A DNA stretch of 64,000 nucleotides, from positions 930,001 to 994,000 of the forward strand of contig NZ_RAHX01000001.1 of NCBI RefSeq assembly GCF_003605475.1. The letters run 5' to 3'. Positions 28,002 to 40,358 of this stretch are shown piece after piece. The first letter of the stretch is position 1; every line of letters starts with the position of its first letter. Below the pieces are notes generated by a model that saw only the letters and a program-made list of their open reading frames with translations, was not told the origin of the DNA and made no database searches. This stretch comes from Aurantiacibacter aquimixticola (GTDB lineage Bacteria > Pseudomonadota > Alphaproteobacteria > Sphingomonadales > Sphingomonadaceae). A program made the translations under genes and the position numbers.

Positions 28002-28920
28002 ATCGCTTCCCGCACTCCTGGCCTTGCTCGCCACCGCCTGCGTTGCGCCGCAGCCGCCTGCACCGCCGGCCAGCGCGTCCGTGGTGCAGGCAGCGCGCGA
28101 GGTTGCCGCGCCAGCTGCGGAATGGACCGCGAATTGCACGGATTGGGACGAGTGGGACAAGCGCGCCGCGCCGTTCCGCGTACATGGCGACACCTATCAT
28201 GTCGGCACGTGCGGCATCAGCGCGCTGCTGGTCGCCGGGGCGGAGGGGCACGTGCTGCTCGACACTGGCACTCGCGGAGGCGCGCGCGTGGTGCTGGAGA
28301 ATATCCGCCTGCTCGGCTTCAGGCCGGAGAACCTCGCCGCCGTGCTCACGAGCCACGAACATTTCGACCATGTCGGCGGCGCGTGGTGGGTGCACCAGAA
28401 CAGCGGCGCGCCGATCCTGACTTCGCCGCAAGCGGAGCAGGTGATCAAGACCGGGCAGGATCATCCGGACGATCCGCAGCGCGGCATGCACACGCCCATG
28501 CGACCGGTGCCGGCGCAATATGTGTCCGCCATCACGCCCGGCCAGCCCGTCACCATCGCCGGATTGACCTTCACGCCCATCGCCACGCCCGGCCACACGC
28601 CCGGTGCGCTGAGCTGGCAGTGGGAAAGCTGCGAAGGCACGGACTGCAAGACAATCGTCTATGCCGACAGCCTCTCCCCCGTCAGCGCGGACGGCTATCG
28701 CTTCTCCGACCGCCCCAATTATGTCGCGGCATACCGTGACGGGCTCTCCCGGCTGGCAGCGCTCGATTGCGACATCCTGCTCACGCCGCATCCCTCCGCC
28801 AGCCGCATGCGGGACAAGCTGGTGGCGGGCGATCTGACCGCCGCGCCCGGCTGCGCGGAATATGCAGCAGCAATCGAAGAGCGGCTCGACCGGCGTCTGG
28901 CCGAAGAGGCTGCGCAGTGA
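27979..28920 (+). CDS. Subclass B3 metallo-beta-lactamase
   Basis: 313-residue MBL-fold hydrolase with a lipoprotein or signal leader (LLALLATAC). Zinc ligands fit subclass B3: SHEHFDHVGG (HxHxDH), TPGHTPGALSW (third His) and LLTPHPS (last His). DTGTRGG begins the first MBL motif. It is predicted to act on beta-lactams in the periplasm, as chromosomal B3 enzymes of Sphingomonadales do, but activity on a given drug is not shown by sequence. It overlaps the SDR gene by 23 nt and prmA by 4 nt (GTGA), so it is probably co-transcribed with them. Confidence 0.88.
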   Translation: MEQALFGRSLPALLALLATACVAPQPPAPPASASVVQAAREVAAPAAEWTANCTDWDEWDKRAAPFRVHGDTYHVGTCGISALLVAGAEGHVLLDTGTRGGARVVLENIRLLGFRPENLAAVLTSHEHFDHVGGAWWVHQNSGAPILTSPQAEQVIKTGQDHPDDPQRGMHTPMRPVPAQYVSAITPGQPVTIAGLTFTPIATPGHTPGALSWQWESCEGTDCKTIVYADSLSPVSADGYRFSDRPNYVAAYRDGLSRLAALDCDILLTPHPSASRMRDKLVAGDLTAAPGCAEYAAAIEERLDRRLAEEAAQ

Positions 28921-29825
28921 GCTGGAAACTCTCCGCCACCGCCACGAAAGCGCGCGTCGAGGCGGCGCTCGCACGGCGGGAGGAATGGCCGGGGTGGGAC
29001 GACGCAATCGTTCTGACCGGCTTCGAACTGGATGCCGACGATCCCGACACCTGGCAGCTCGACGCATATCTGCCGGGGAAACCCACCGCCGCCCATCGCA
29101 AAACCATCCGCGCGTTATTCGAAGGCGAGGAGGCACCGCGCCTTGCTGCCGAGGAATTGCCCGATGCCGACTGGGTGAGCGAAAGCCAGCGCGGTGTCGA
29201 GCCGATCCGCGCCGGGCGCTTCCATGTCCACACGCCGGACCACGCGCCGAGCGAGGAGGCGGGGGCGCGCAATTTCTGCATTCCGGCCGCGCAGGCTTTC
29301 GGCACCGGCCATCACGAGACCACGGCGGGCTGCCTGGAAATGCTCGATGCCATGCGCCGCTGCGGCCTGCATCCGCGACACGTCGCCGATATCGGCACCG
29401 GCACCGGCCTGCTCGCTTTCGCCGCGCTCCATCTCTGGCCGCGTGCCGTCACGACCGCGACCGATATCGACCCGGTCTGCGCACCGGCGGTCGTCGAGAA
29501 TGCGGAGCGCAACGACGTGCGTACCGGTCACGGCCCGGGCGAAGTCACCATGCTCGTGGCGGACGGCATGGAACATCCGGTGCTCGAAGCCGCCGCGCCG
29601 TTCGATCTGCTGATCGCCAATATCCTTGCCGGTCCGCTGATCGCGCTGGCGCCGGACTTCGCCGAAGCCGTTGCGCCGCGCGGCGACATCCTTCTATCCG
29701 GCCTGCTGATCACACAGGAGCGGGGCGTGCGCGCCGCCTATCTGCGCGCCGGATTTCGGCTGCAGCGCCGATTGCATCGGGGCGACTGGTCGATCCTCTG
29801 GCTGCGGCACCGCTTCGCCGGATGA
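28917..29825 (+). CDS. prmA: Ribosomal protein L11 methyltransferase
   Basis: 302 residues, GTG start at 28917 overlapping the lactamase stop. The N-terminal L11-recognition domain (residues about 1-105) is followed by IPAAQAFGTGHHETTAGC, SAM motif ADIGTGTGLLAFAAL, and the DLLIANILAGPL motif typical of PrmA. It trimethylates L11. Followed by a coupled DUF2459 gene (ATGA). Confidence 0.92.
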   Translation: MSWKLSATATKARVEAALARREEWPGWDDAIVLTGFELDADDPDTWQLDAYLPGKPTAAHRKTIRALFEGEEAPRLAAEELPDADWVSESQRGVEPIRAGRFHVHTPDHAPSEEAGARNFCIPAAQAFGTGHHETTAGCLEMLDAMRRCGLHPRHVADIGTGTGLLAFAALHLWPRAVTTATDIDPVCAPAVVENAERNDVRTGHGPGEVTMLVADGMEHPVLEAAAPFDLLIANILAGPLIALAPDFAEAVAPRGDILLSGLLITQERGVRAAYLRAGFRLQRRLHRGDWSILWLRHRFAG

Positions 29826-30532
29826 TGCGCCGCACGCTCCGCATCGCGCTCGGCACAGTCGCGGCGGTCGTCGCCCTCTTCGGGGCCTACATCCTGGCCG
29901 CATGGATCGGCAGCTCGGTGCCGGAAAATGCCGACTGGCAGCAGCCCGAGGACGGCGTCGAGATCATGGTTGAAACCAACGGCACGCACACCTCGATCAT
30001 CGTTCCCGTGGCGAACGAGCAGAAGGACTGGCGGGAGACCTTTCCCAGCGCGCTGCGGCCCCGGCCGTCGGGCGAACTGCCCACCCATCTCGCCATCGGT
30101 TACGGAGAGCGCGAGGTTTTCCTCCACGTGCCCACCTGGGACGATCTGACGCCCGCCACCGCGCTGCGTATCGCCACGCTTGGCGGCGAATCGCTCGTTC
30201 GCGTCAGCCATTACATCCGCCCGGCGCCCAGTGAATATCACCGCCCTCTGCGCATAAGCCGAGAGCAATATGCAGCGCTCGTCTCCGCTATCGAGGGCGA
30301 CATGCCGGTGCTGCCCGAAGGCGCGGTGCGCGAGGAATTGCGCGGCACCTATGCCGACGATGCCTATTACGAAGCGCTCAGCGACTACACGATGGGCAAC
30401 ACCTGCAACACGTGGGTGGGCGACAGGCTGGCAGATGCGGGCGTCGAAATGGGGGCGTGGACGCCGCTGGCGGGCGGCGTGATGAAGTGGATCCCCGCGC
30501 CGGACGAGCGGCGGGAGGATGATACCGTCTAG
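29822..30532 (+). CDS. DUF2459/TIGR02117 family protein
   Basis: 236 residues: an N-terminal membrane anchor (LRIALGTVAAVVALFGAYIL), then an extracytoplasmic domain with GVEIMVETNGTHTSIIVPV, AIGYGEREVFLHVPTW, and MGNTCNTWVGDRLADAG with a conserved Cys and Asn. It matches the TIGR02117/DUF2459 family of unknown function; the HTSI...C/N pattern hints at a cysteine-peptidase-like fold, which is inference. ATGA overlap with prmA. Confidence 0.82.
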   Translation: MMRRTLRIALGTVAAVVALFGAYILAAWIGSSVPENADWQQPEDGVEIMVETNGTHTSIIVPVANEQKDWRETFPSALRPRPSGELPTHLAIGYGEREVFLHVPTWDDLTPATALRIATLGGESLVRVSHYIRPAPSEYHRPLRISREQYAALVSAIEGDMPVLPEGAVREELRGTYADDAYYEALSDYTMGNTCNTWVGDRLADAGVEMGAWTPLAGGVMKWIPAPDERREDDTV

Positions 30533-30601
30533 CCCGGAACCCGCCACCGCCTCCGGCCATTCTTTCGAGCGAACCTTCCCTCGCAATCGAAAGACATTTC
30601 C

Positions 30602-33940
<3,339 letters not shown>

Positions 33941-33944
<4 letters not shown>

Positions 33945-35605
33945 ACCCCCTCCAGCAATCGATCCGCCTGCGCCCTCGCCTCGGGCGTGACCTCCGCCCC
34001 GCTCAGCATCCGCGCGATCTCTTCCTGCCTGCCGCCCTCGTCCAGCAGCGCGACTGAAGTCTTCGTCACCGTCCCGCTCGAAGCCTTGGCGATCAGGTAG
34101 TGCGTCCCGCCCCGCGCCGCGACTTGTGGCGAGTGGGTCACGGCCAGCAGCTGTCCGCCCTCGGCCAGCCGCGCCAGTCGCTCGCCGATGGCGCTTGCCA
34201 CCGCCCCGCCAACGCCGCGGTCGATTTCATCGAAGATCACCGTTGCCGCCCCGCCCTGCTCGGCCAGTGCGACTTTGAGCGCGAGGATGAAGCGGGAGAG
34301 CTCGCCGCCCGAGGCGATCTTGTTCAGCGGCGCGAAGTCGGCGCCCGGATTGGTGGCGATCAGGAATTCGACGCCGTCCATGCCGTGCGCGCCCCAACGC
34401 TCCTCCGGCAATTCGCGCACATCGGTGCGGAAACGCGCGGCGTCCAGCTTGAGCGGGGCGAGTTCGCCCGCGACCGCCTTGTCGAGCTTTGCGCCCGCTT
34501 TCACGCGTTGATCGTGCAGCTTGAGCGCCGCCTTGCGATAGGCCTCGCCTGCCGCTTCCTCCGCCTTCACCAGATCGGCGAGATCGGCATCGCCCTGCTC
34601 GATGGCATCCAGCTTCGCCCGCAGCGAGCGCATCACTTCGGGCAGATCGTCGACCTGCGCGGAATGCTTGCGGGCGAGCGCGCGCAGTTCGAACAGTCGC
34701 GTCTCTATCCGGTCTAGTTCGAGCGGGTCGTGCGTCAGCGCCTCGGCCGCGGCTTCCAGCTTTTCCTCCGCTTCCCCCGCCTCGATCACCGCGCGGTCGA
34801 GCGAGGCGAGCGCTTCGGCCAGCAATGTGTGCTCGGGCGCGATCCGGTCGAGCTTGCGCGCGGCGGAGCGCAGACGCGCGAGCGGGCTTTCACTCCCATC
34901 CCAGACCAGCCGCAGCTCTTCCAGATCGCCCTGCAGCTTCTCGCCTTTCTGCATGTCGGAGCGGGCCCCGGCGAGCTCCTGTTCCTCACCCACCACCGGT
35001 TCGATAGCGGTCAGTTCGGCGAGATGGGCGAGCAGCAGTTCCTGATCCGCCTTGGCCTGTTCGATGTCCGCGCGCGCGCCGTCCAGCGCCTCTCGCGTCG
35101 CCCGCCATGCCTCCCAGGCCGCCGTCACCTTGGCGACTTCCGCATCGGCAAACCGGTCGAGCAGCGCCCGGTGACCGCGTGGGTTCACAAGCCCGCGATC
35201 GTCGTGCTGGCCGTGCAGTTCCACCAGCGCGCCCGCCAGGGAGCGCAGCAGCGCCACGCCGACCGGCTGATCGTTCACCCACGCTTTCGACCCGCCATCT
35301 GCCTTCACCCGGCGGCGTGCGATCAGCGGCTCGCCCGGCTCCAGGTCAACCTCTGCGTCTTCGAGCGCATCGGCAATGGCGGGCGGCATGTCGGCGAATT
35401 CGAAAGTCGCGGTGACGCTCGCCTGATCTTCCCCGCTGCGCACCAGCGCCGTCTCCGCCCGCGCGCCCAGCACGAGGCCGAGCGCGTCGAGCAGGATCGA
35501 CTTGCCCGCCCCCGTCTCGCCCGTCAGCACACCCAATCCCGGCCCGAAGGCAAGGTCGAGCGATTCGATCAGCACGATGTTCCGGATGGCGAGCGAAGTC
35601 AGCAT
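33941..35605 (-). CDS. recN: DNA repair protein RecN
   Basis: 554-residue SMC-like ATPase for double-strand break repair. Walker A GETGAGKS, N-terminus MLTSLAIRNIVLIESLDL, a central coiled coil with EL-rich segments, the ABC signature ASGGELSRFILALK, Walker B VIFDEIDRGVGG and the switch VTHSPQVAARG. The start is ATG 35605 because the family N-terminus begins there; 15 extra in-frame codons upstream are not conserved. It leads the recN-accessory-ligA operon. Confidence 0.96.
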
Positions 35606-35739
35606 GGCGTGGTTGCAGCAAGCTTTACGGCTCGACTCGTCGCTTCGCAACGATGCCCCGTCGCCAAACGGTGGAGGCGATACGAAATCTTAACCAATGT
35701 CTGGCCTGTTAGGGTCGCAATCACGGGAGGGCTGCCGAA

Positions 35740-36057
35740 ATGTCGGTGCTCACAATCAGGGCACATCGCCGCTACGCGCTGCGCACGCCCGCACAACTCA
35801 AGCGCACCGGCCGCAAGGCCGCCAAATGCCTGCTGATCGAGCTTTCGCAGCAGGGCGCGCGCCTCAGCAATCTCGGGCAGAGCGAGTTTCTCGCCGGCGA
35901 TATCGTCACGCTCGTCACCGATTGCGGCAAGGCGCTGGAAGGCACCATTCGCTGGGCGCATGACGGACGTGCGGGCGTCACGCTTAATCGCGCGATGCAC
36001 ATGCCGGAAATGTCCGCGCTGATCGATGCCAGTCGCAAGGACATGGTCGCCGCCTGA
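35740..36057 (+). CDS. PilZ-like domain protein
   Basis: 105 residues matching a single PilZ domain: RAHRRYALRTPA supplies the RxxxR c-di-GMP motif and IELSQQGARL stands at the (D/N)xSxxG position, with Glu replacing Asp/Asn. Then GDIVTLVTDCGKALEGTIRW. The altered second motif may mean weak or no c-di-GMP binding. It is divergent from recN and convergent with bamD. Confidence 0.75.
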   Translation: MSVLTIRAHRRYALRTPAQLKRTGRKAAKCLLIELSQQGARLSNLGQSEFLAGDIVTLVTDCGKALEGTIRWAHDGRAGVTLNRAMHMPEMSALIDASRKDMVAA

Positions 36058-36082
36058 GCGGCCATTCAGCACTATCTGAAAA

Positions 36083-36883
36083 TCAGCCGCCTGCAGCCAC
36101 GCGCTGCGGTGCGTGTTCCTGCATCAGCTTGAATGCGCGTTCATACCAGTCACTGCCCGGATAATTCGCGCCGAGCACGGCGGCGTAGCGCTGCGCTTCT
36201 TCGGGCACGCCTATGGCGAGATTGGATTCGACGAGGCGGTAGAGCGCCTCGGGCGCATGGCTGGTCGTCTGGTAATCGTCCACCACGTTCTGGAAGCGCA
36301 GCGCGCTTGCAAGCCATTGCCCGGTATCCTGGTAGAAACGGCCGATTTCCATTTCCTTGCCCGCCAGGTGATCGTTGACAAGGTCGATCTTCAGCCGCGC
36401 GTCGGCGGCATAGGGGCTTTCGGGATAGCGCCGCACGATCTCGTTCAGCGCCTGCAGCGCCTGGCGGGTGATCGCCTGGTCGCGTTCAACATCGCTGATC
36501 CGCTCGTAATAGCTGAGTGCGATGAGGTAATAGGCATAGGGCGCGTCGGCATTGCCGGGGTGGATCGACAGGAAGCGCGAGGCCGACTGGATCGACGAAT
36601 TGTATTCGCGCGCGGCGTAGTAGCTGAACGCGCTCATCAGCTGGGCGCGGCGGGCCCAGGGGGAATAGGGGTGCTGGCGCTCAACCTCGTCGAACAGGGC
36701 GGCGGCGAGCTGCAGATCGCCCTGATCGAGCCGATCCTTCGCCGCATTGTAGAGCGACTCCACGTCACGCGCGACATAGGCGAGGTCGTTCGGCTCGCTC
36801 GCGCTGCCTCCCGCGCAACCGGTGAGAGCGACGGCGCCGGCGGCGGCGAGGATGGCGGCCTTGATCGATGAGTGCGAATACAT
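36083..36883 (-). CDS. bamD: Outer membrane protein assembly factor BamD
   Basis: 266-residue lipoprotein (lipobox LTGC) with TPR repeats: LYNAAKDRLDQGDLQLAAAL, FDEVERQHPYSPWARRAQLM and the segment SRFLSIHPGNADAPYAYYLI. It belongs to the BAM complex that inserts beta-barrels. The neighbouring recN and ligA match the usual alphaproteobacterial order, although a PilZ gene intervenes. It diverges from the 2OG oxygenase gene with about 120 nt between starts. Confidence 0.94.
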   Translation of the reverse strand: MYSHSSIKAAILAAAGAVALTGCAGGSASEPNDLAYVARDVESLYNAAKDRLDQGDLQLAAALFDEVERQHPYSPWARRAQLMSAFSYYAAREYNSSIQSASRFLSIHPGNADAPYAYYLIALSYYERISDVERDQAITRQALQALNEIVRRYPESPYAADARLKIDLVNDHLAGKEMEIGRFYQDTGQWLASALRFQNVVDDYQTTSHAPEALYRLVESNLAIGVPEEAQRYAAVLGANYPGSDWYERAFKLMQEHAPQRVAAGG

Positions 36884-37002
36884 GATGCCAGCCTATAACT
36901 GCCGCCGCGCTGAACGCCAAGTGAAGGTGTGCGCGTGGCGGTGCATTTGTGCGACGAGCGGGGCTGGCGCGGCGCGAGCGGCTTTCCTATAGGGTGGCAG
37001 CG

Positions 37003-37740
37003 ATGGCCAAGGCGCTTTTCGAACTCAATCCCGCGCTTGATCGCACTGCCCTCGCCGCCGAATTCGCGCGGGCGCGGCGGTTGCAGATCCGCGACGTGTT
37101 GACGCAGGGCACCGCGCGCGAGCTGCGCATGATCCTCGAAAAGCACACGCCGTGGGGCATGGCGATGCAGGCGGGCGCCGATGCCAAGGGCTGCGGATTC
37201 AGCGCGCGTGAGCTGCAGGAACGCGGCAAGGCGCAGGAAGCGATGGCGCTGGCCAAGGCCACGGATGCGGCGGCGGCGAGAGGGGACTACGCCTTCCGCT
37301 CGCTGCGCTATTCCATGGTCGAGGCGGTGCAGCAGGGCTGGGACGAGGGCGGCGTTTTCGAGGTGATCCTCGAACATCTGAATGCCGAACCGTTTCTCGA
37401 TCTCATGCGGCAGATTACCGGCATGCCCGATCTGCAGCGCGCCGATGCGCATGCGAGCTGCTATGCCGCGCAGCATTTTCTGGGGCGCCACAATGACAGC
37501 CACGTCGCCGAAGGCTGGCGGATCGCCTATGTGCTCAACCTGACGGTGGAAGACTGGCACCCGGACTGGGGCGGCTATCTGCTGTTCTACGATGAGGATG
37601 GCGATATCGAGACGGGCCTGCGCCCGCGCTTCAACAGCCTCAACATCTTCGCCGTCCCGCAGGATCACGCGGTCAGCTACGTGCCGCCTTTCGCGCCCAA
37701 GGGTCGATACACCATCAATGGCTGGCTGCGGGACCGTTGA
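37003..37740 (+). CDS. 2OG-Fe(II) oxygenase (prolyl-hydroxylase-like)
   Basis: 245 residues, double-stranded beta-helix oxygenase. Putative iron ligands: HND in LGRHNDSHVAEGW and a distal His in VPQDHAVSYV, with an Arg (APKGRYTINGW) for 2-oxoglutarate. The N-terminal half is helical and not conserved in simple members. Substrate unknown. ATG 37003 is chosen over 36949 because the family start fits. Its TGA overlaps the TTG start of the next gene, so the two are coupled. Confidence 0.8.
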   Translation: MAKALFELNPALDRTALAAEFARARRLQIRDVLTQGTARELRMILEKHTPWGMAMQAGADAKGCGFSARELQERGKAQEAMALAKATDAAAARGDYAFRSLRYSMVEAVQQGWDEGGVFEVILEHLNAEPFLDLMRQITGMPDLQRADAHASCYAAQHFLGRHNDSHVAEGWRIAYVLNLTVEDWHPDWGGYLLFYDEDGDIETGLRPRFNSLNIFAVPQDHAVSYVPPFAPKGRYTINGWLRDR

Positions 37741-39323
37741 ATAGCGCGGCATCGGCGAACAATGCCGGAAATGCGGCGATGAAGGCGGGTAACGTCGTCG
37801 AGGCCGAAACGCTGTTTGCCGAGGCCGCCAGGCTCGCGCCCGGTAATCCGGATTTCGCGATCAATCACGCCATCGCGCTCAGCTGGCTGGACCGCCATAG
37901 GGAGGCTATCGCGGTGCTGGAAGGGCATCGGACGGCAGGGGAGCGCGATCCGCGCTATTGCTCGGCGCGGGCCAATTCGGCGCGGCAGCTGCGCGATCTT
38001 GCCGAGGCCGCGCGTTGGTACGATCGCAGCCTCGCCCTCGCCCCGCAGTCCCCTCGTCCGCTGCACGGCCGCGCCCGCGTGGCGCTGGAGCGGGGCGAGG
38101 CGGATGCAGCGCGGCGCTTCGAAGCCGCCATCGCCGCCAATCGCGCGGATGGCGAGGCTTGGCTCGGCCTGGTGGAAGCTCTCAGCGCATCGGGCGAGAC
38201 GCAGCGCGCCCGCGAACTCGCCGAACGGCTCGTGTCACAAATGCCTAACTGGGTCGCTGCGCTCCGCGTGCTCGCGCAAATACGGCTCGGCGCAGGGGAC
38301 GCCGATTTTGCATCGCACGTCGCCGATGCCGCGCGGCAAAAACCGGACGATCCCGCTATCCCCCGCGCGCATGTTGAAGTGCTGGAAGGCCATGACCGTT
38401 TCGAAGACGCGCTGACCGTGGCGACGGATGCGAGCGAAACCTTTCCGCATGAGCCCTATTTCCGCCTGATGGCCGGCACCCTCGCCGGGTATCTCGAAGA
38501 TGCCGAAGCGGCGGCCGCGCATTTCGAAGCTGTCGATCCCGACCTGCCCGATGGCTGGCTGATGGAAGCGCGCTTCCGCCTACAGACAGGCGAGTATGAT
38601 CGCGCCGCCGCGCTGCTCGACAGGCTGATCGAGAAAAGGCCGAACGATATCGCCGCATGGTCCACGCGAGACCTGCTCTGGCGGCTCACAGATAACGAGC
38701 GCGCGCAATGGCTGCACGGGCAGGATGGCATGGTGCGCATGGTCGCCCTGCCCGATGCCTACGCTGTTCTGGCGCAGGTGCGCCCTACGCTCCACGCCTT
38801 GCACGATGCGTCCGCCTTCCCGCTCGGCCAGAGCCTGCGCGGCGGCACACAGACACGCGGCGGCCTGTTCGAGCGGATGGAACCGGAACTCGCGCGGCTG
38901 CACGAAGCGATCCTCGACGCGCTCGCCGACTACCGATCTGGCCTGCCCGAGAAGGATGACAGCCATCCGCTACTCAGCCGCCAAGACAGCGACTGGACGA
39001 TCGCCGGGTCATGGTCGGTCCGGCTTTGCGGCGGTGGCGATTTTCATGCGGCTCATCTGCATCCGCAAGGCATCATCTCCTCGGCGCTCTATTGCGAATT
39101 GCCGGATGACATGGGGAATAGCGGCGCGGCGGAACGCACAGGATGGATCGAGCTCGGCAGACCGCCGCCGAAAATGCATCTCGACCTCGGACCGCTGCAT
39201 GTGCTCGAACCGAAAGTCGGCCACCTCGCGCTGTTCCCCAGCACGCTCTATCACGGCACGCTTCCATTCACCGAAGGCCGCCGCATGACGGTTGCCTTCG
39301 ACGTCGTACAGGACACACGATGA
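37737..39323 (+). CDS. TPR protein with C-terminal 2OG-Fe(II) oxygenase-type domain
   Basis: 528 residues. TPR-like repeats fill residues about 10-330 (NNAGNAAMKAGNVVEAETLF and similar). The C-terminal 200 residues form the PF13759-type putative oxygenase: SVRLCGGGDFHAAHLHPQG, then LALFPSTLYHGTLPF and GRRMTVAFDV. Start is TTG 37737 overlapping the preceding stop (TTGA); stop overlaps the methyltransferase start (ATGA). The TPRs may present a protein or peptide substrate to the oxygenase domain, which is inference. Confidence 0.8.
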   Translation: MNSAASANNAGNAAMKAGNVVEAETLFAEAARLAPGNPDFAINHAIALSWLDRHREAIAVLEGHRTAGERDPRYCSARANSARQLRDLAEAARWYDRSLALAPQSPRPLHGRARVALERGEADAARRFEAAIAANRADGEAWLGLVEALSASGETQRARELAERLVSQMPNWVAALRVLAQIRLGAGDADFASHVADAARQKPDDPAIPRAHVEVLEGHDRFEDALTVATDASETFPHEPYFRLMAGTLAGYLEDAEAAAAHFEAVDPDLPDGWLMEARFRLQTGEYDRAAALLDRLIEKRPNDIAAWSTRDLLWRLTDNERAQWLHGQDGMVRMVALPDAYAVLAQVRPTLHALHDASAFPLGQSLRGGTQTRGGLFERMEPELARLHEAILDALADYRSGLPEKDDSHPLLSRQDSDWTIAGSWSVRLCGGGDFHAAHLHPQGIISSALYCELPDDMGNSGAAERTGWIELGRPPPKMHLDLGPLHVLEPKVGHLALFPSTLYHGTLPFTEGRRMTVAFDVVQDTR

Positions 39324-40240
39324 CCGACGCGCAGACCAACGAAGCCTGGAACACGTTCTGGGAGCGTCAGACGCGCACCAGCGGGAAAGGCGGCGGATGC
39401 CTGCCGGAAGCATGGGCCGCGATCGACCGGGTGCGCGCCCGCTTCTGGCAGCAATTCGCCAAGCGCCTGCCGCGTGGCGCGAAGGTGCTCGATCTCGCGA
39501 CCGGCGACGGGCTGGTCATGGCATACATGCTGGAAGCGCGCCGCGATCTCAAGCCCGTCGGCATCGATTACGCCACCGCTTTGCCGGACGCGCCAAAAGG
39601 TACGAAAATGCTCGGCGGGGTGCGGATGGAGGAATTGCCTTTCGACGGCGGCAAATTCGACGCTGTCGTCAGCCAATTCGGCTTCGAATATGGCGACATC
39701 CCCGCCGTCGCGAAGGAAATTGCGCGCGTGCTTAACGCGAACGGGCGCGTCGGCATCATGTCCCATCGCAAGGACGGCCCAATCGTGGCGCATAATCGCA
39801 ACCGCAAGGCGCAGATTGCCTGGGCGATCGAGGAGCAGGATCTGCTGACCGTGGCCCGAAACAGCCTCTCGCTTCGCAATAGTGGCAATTCCACCATGCC
39901 GGAAGCGATCGCGCAGGCCCCGGAAAAGGGTGCCGCGGCACATGGGCCTTCATCCGCCGCATGGGAAATCGCCGAGGCGATCCGCCGCACATTGCATCTG
40001 GGCAGGCAGGACGACCCGGCAAATGTCATCGCCGTGCTTGATGATATCGAGCGCCAGGCGAGTAACGAACTCGGTCGCATCGCATCGCTCGAGCGTGCTG
40101 CGGAAGCTGCCAGCGACAGCGACGCGGTGATCGCCGCCATGGAACAAGCCGGTCTCGAGCTGATCGAGGAAGTGCAGCTTCGCGACGGGCGCTCGCCCAA
40201 TTCCTTCGCGGTTTATCGCGGCTTCAAAATCGCCGCCTAG
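39320..40240 (+). CDS. Class I SAM-dependent methyltransferase
   Basis: 306 residues. SAM motif I VLDLATGDGLVMAYM, then GIDYATALPDAP, FDAVVSQFGFEYGD (motif IV) and VGIMSHRKDGP. The C-terminal third (about 195-280) is a helical Ala/Glu-rich extension that is unusual for generic methyltransferases. Coupled to the TPR-oxygenase gene by ATGA; substrate unknown. It ends 51 nt before the bidirectional terminator. Confidence 0.8.
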   Translation: MTDAQTNEAWNTFWERQTRTSGKGGGCLPEAWAAIDRVRARFWQQFAKRLPRGAKVLDLATGDGLVMAYMLEARRDLKPVGIDYATALPDAPKGTKMLGGVRMEELPFDGGKFDAVVSQFGFEYGDIPAVAKEIARVLNANGRVGIMSHRKDGPIVAHNRNRKAQIAWAIEEQDLLTVARNSLSLRNSGNSTMPEAIAQAPEKGAAAHGPSSAAWEIAEAIRRTLHLGRQDDPANVIAVLDDIERQASNELGRIASLERAAEAASDSDAVIAAMEQAGLELIEEVQLRDGRSPNSFAVYRGFKIAA

Positions 40241-40291
40241 GCGCGACAGTCCTGCAATCTGGCGCTGCGGCGCTTCATCCTATCTGGCACG

Positions 40292-40331
40292 AAAAACGGG
40301 CGGGAGACCCAAAGGTCCCCCGCCCGTTTTT
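40292..40331. terminator. Bidirectional Rho-independent terminator
   Basis: AAAAACGGGCGG and CCGCCCGTTTTT arms enclose GACC/GGTC with a CAAA loop, giving a long GC-rich stem flanked by an A-run and a T-run. It sits between the convergent methyltransferase and TonB-receptor genes and should stop transcription in both directions. Confidence 0.9.
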
Positions 40332-40358
40332 CGTCGAGCTTTCGCTCGGTCGGTTCGC

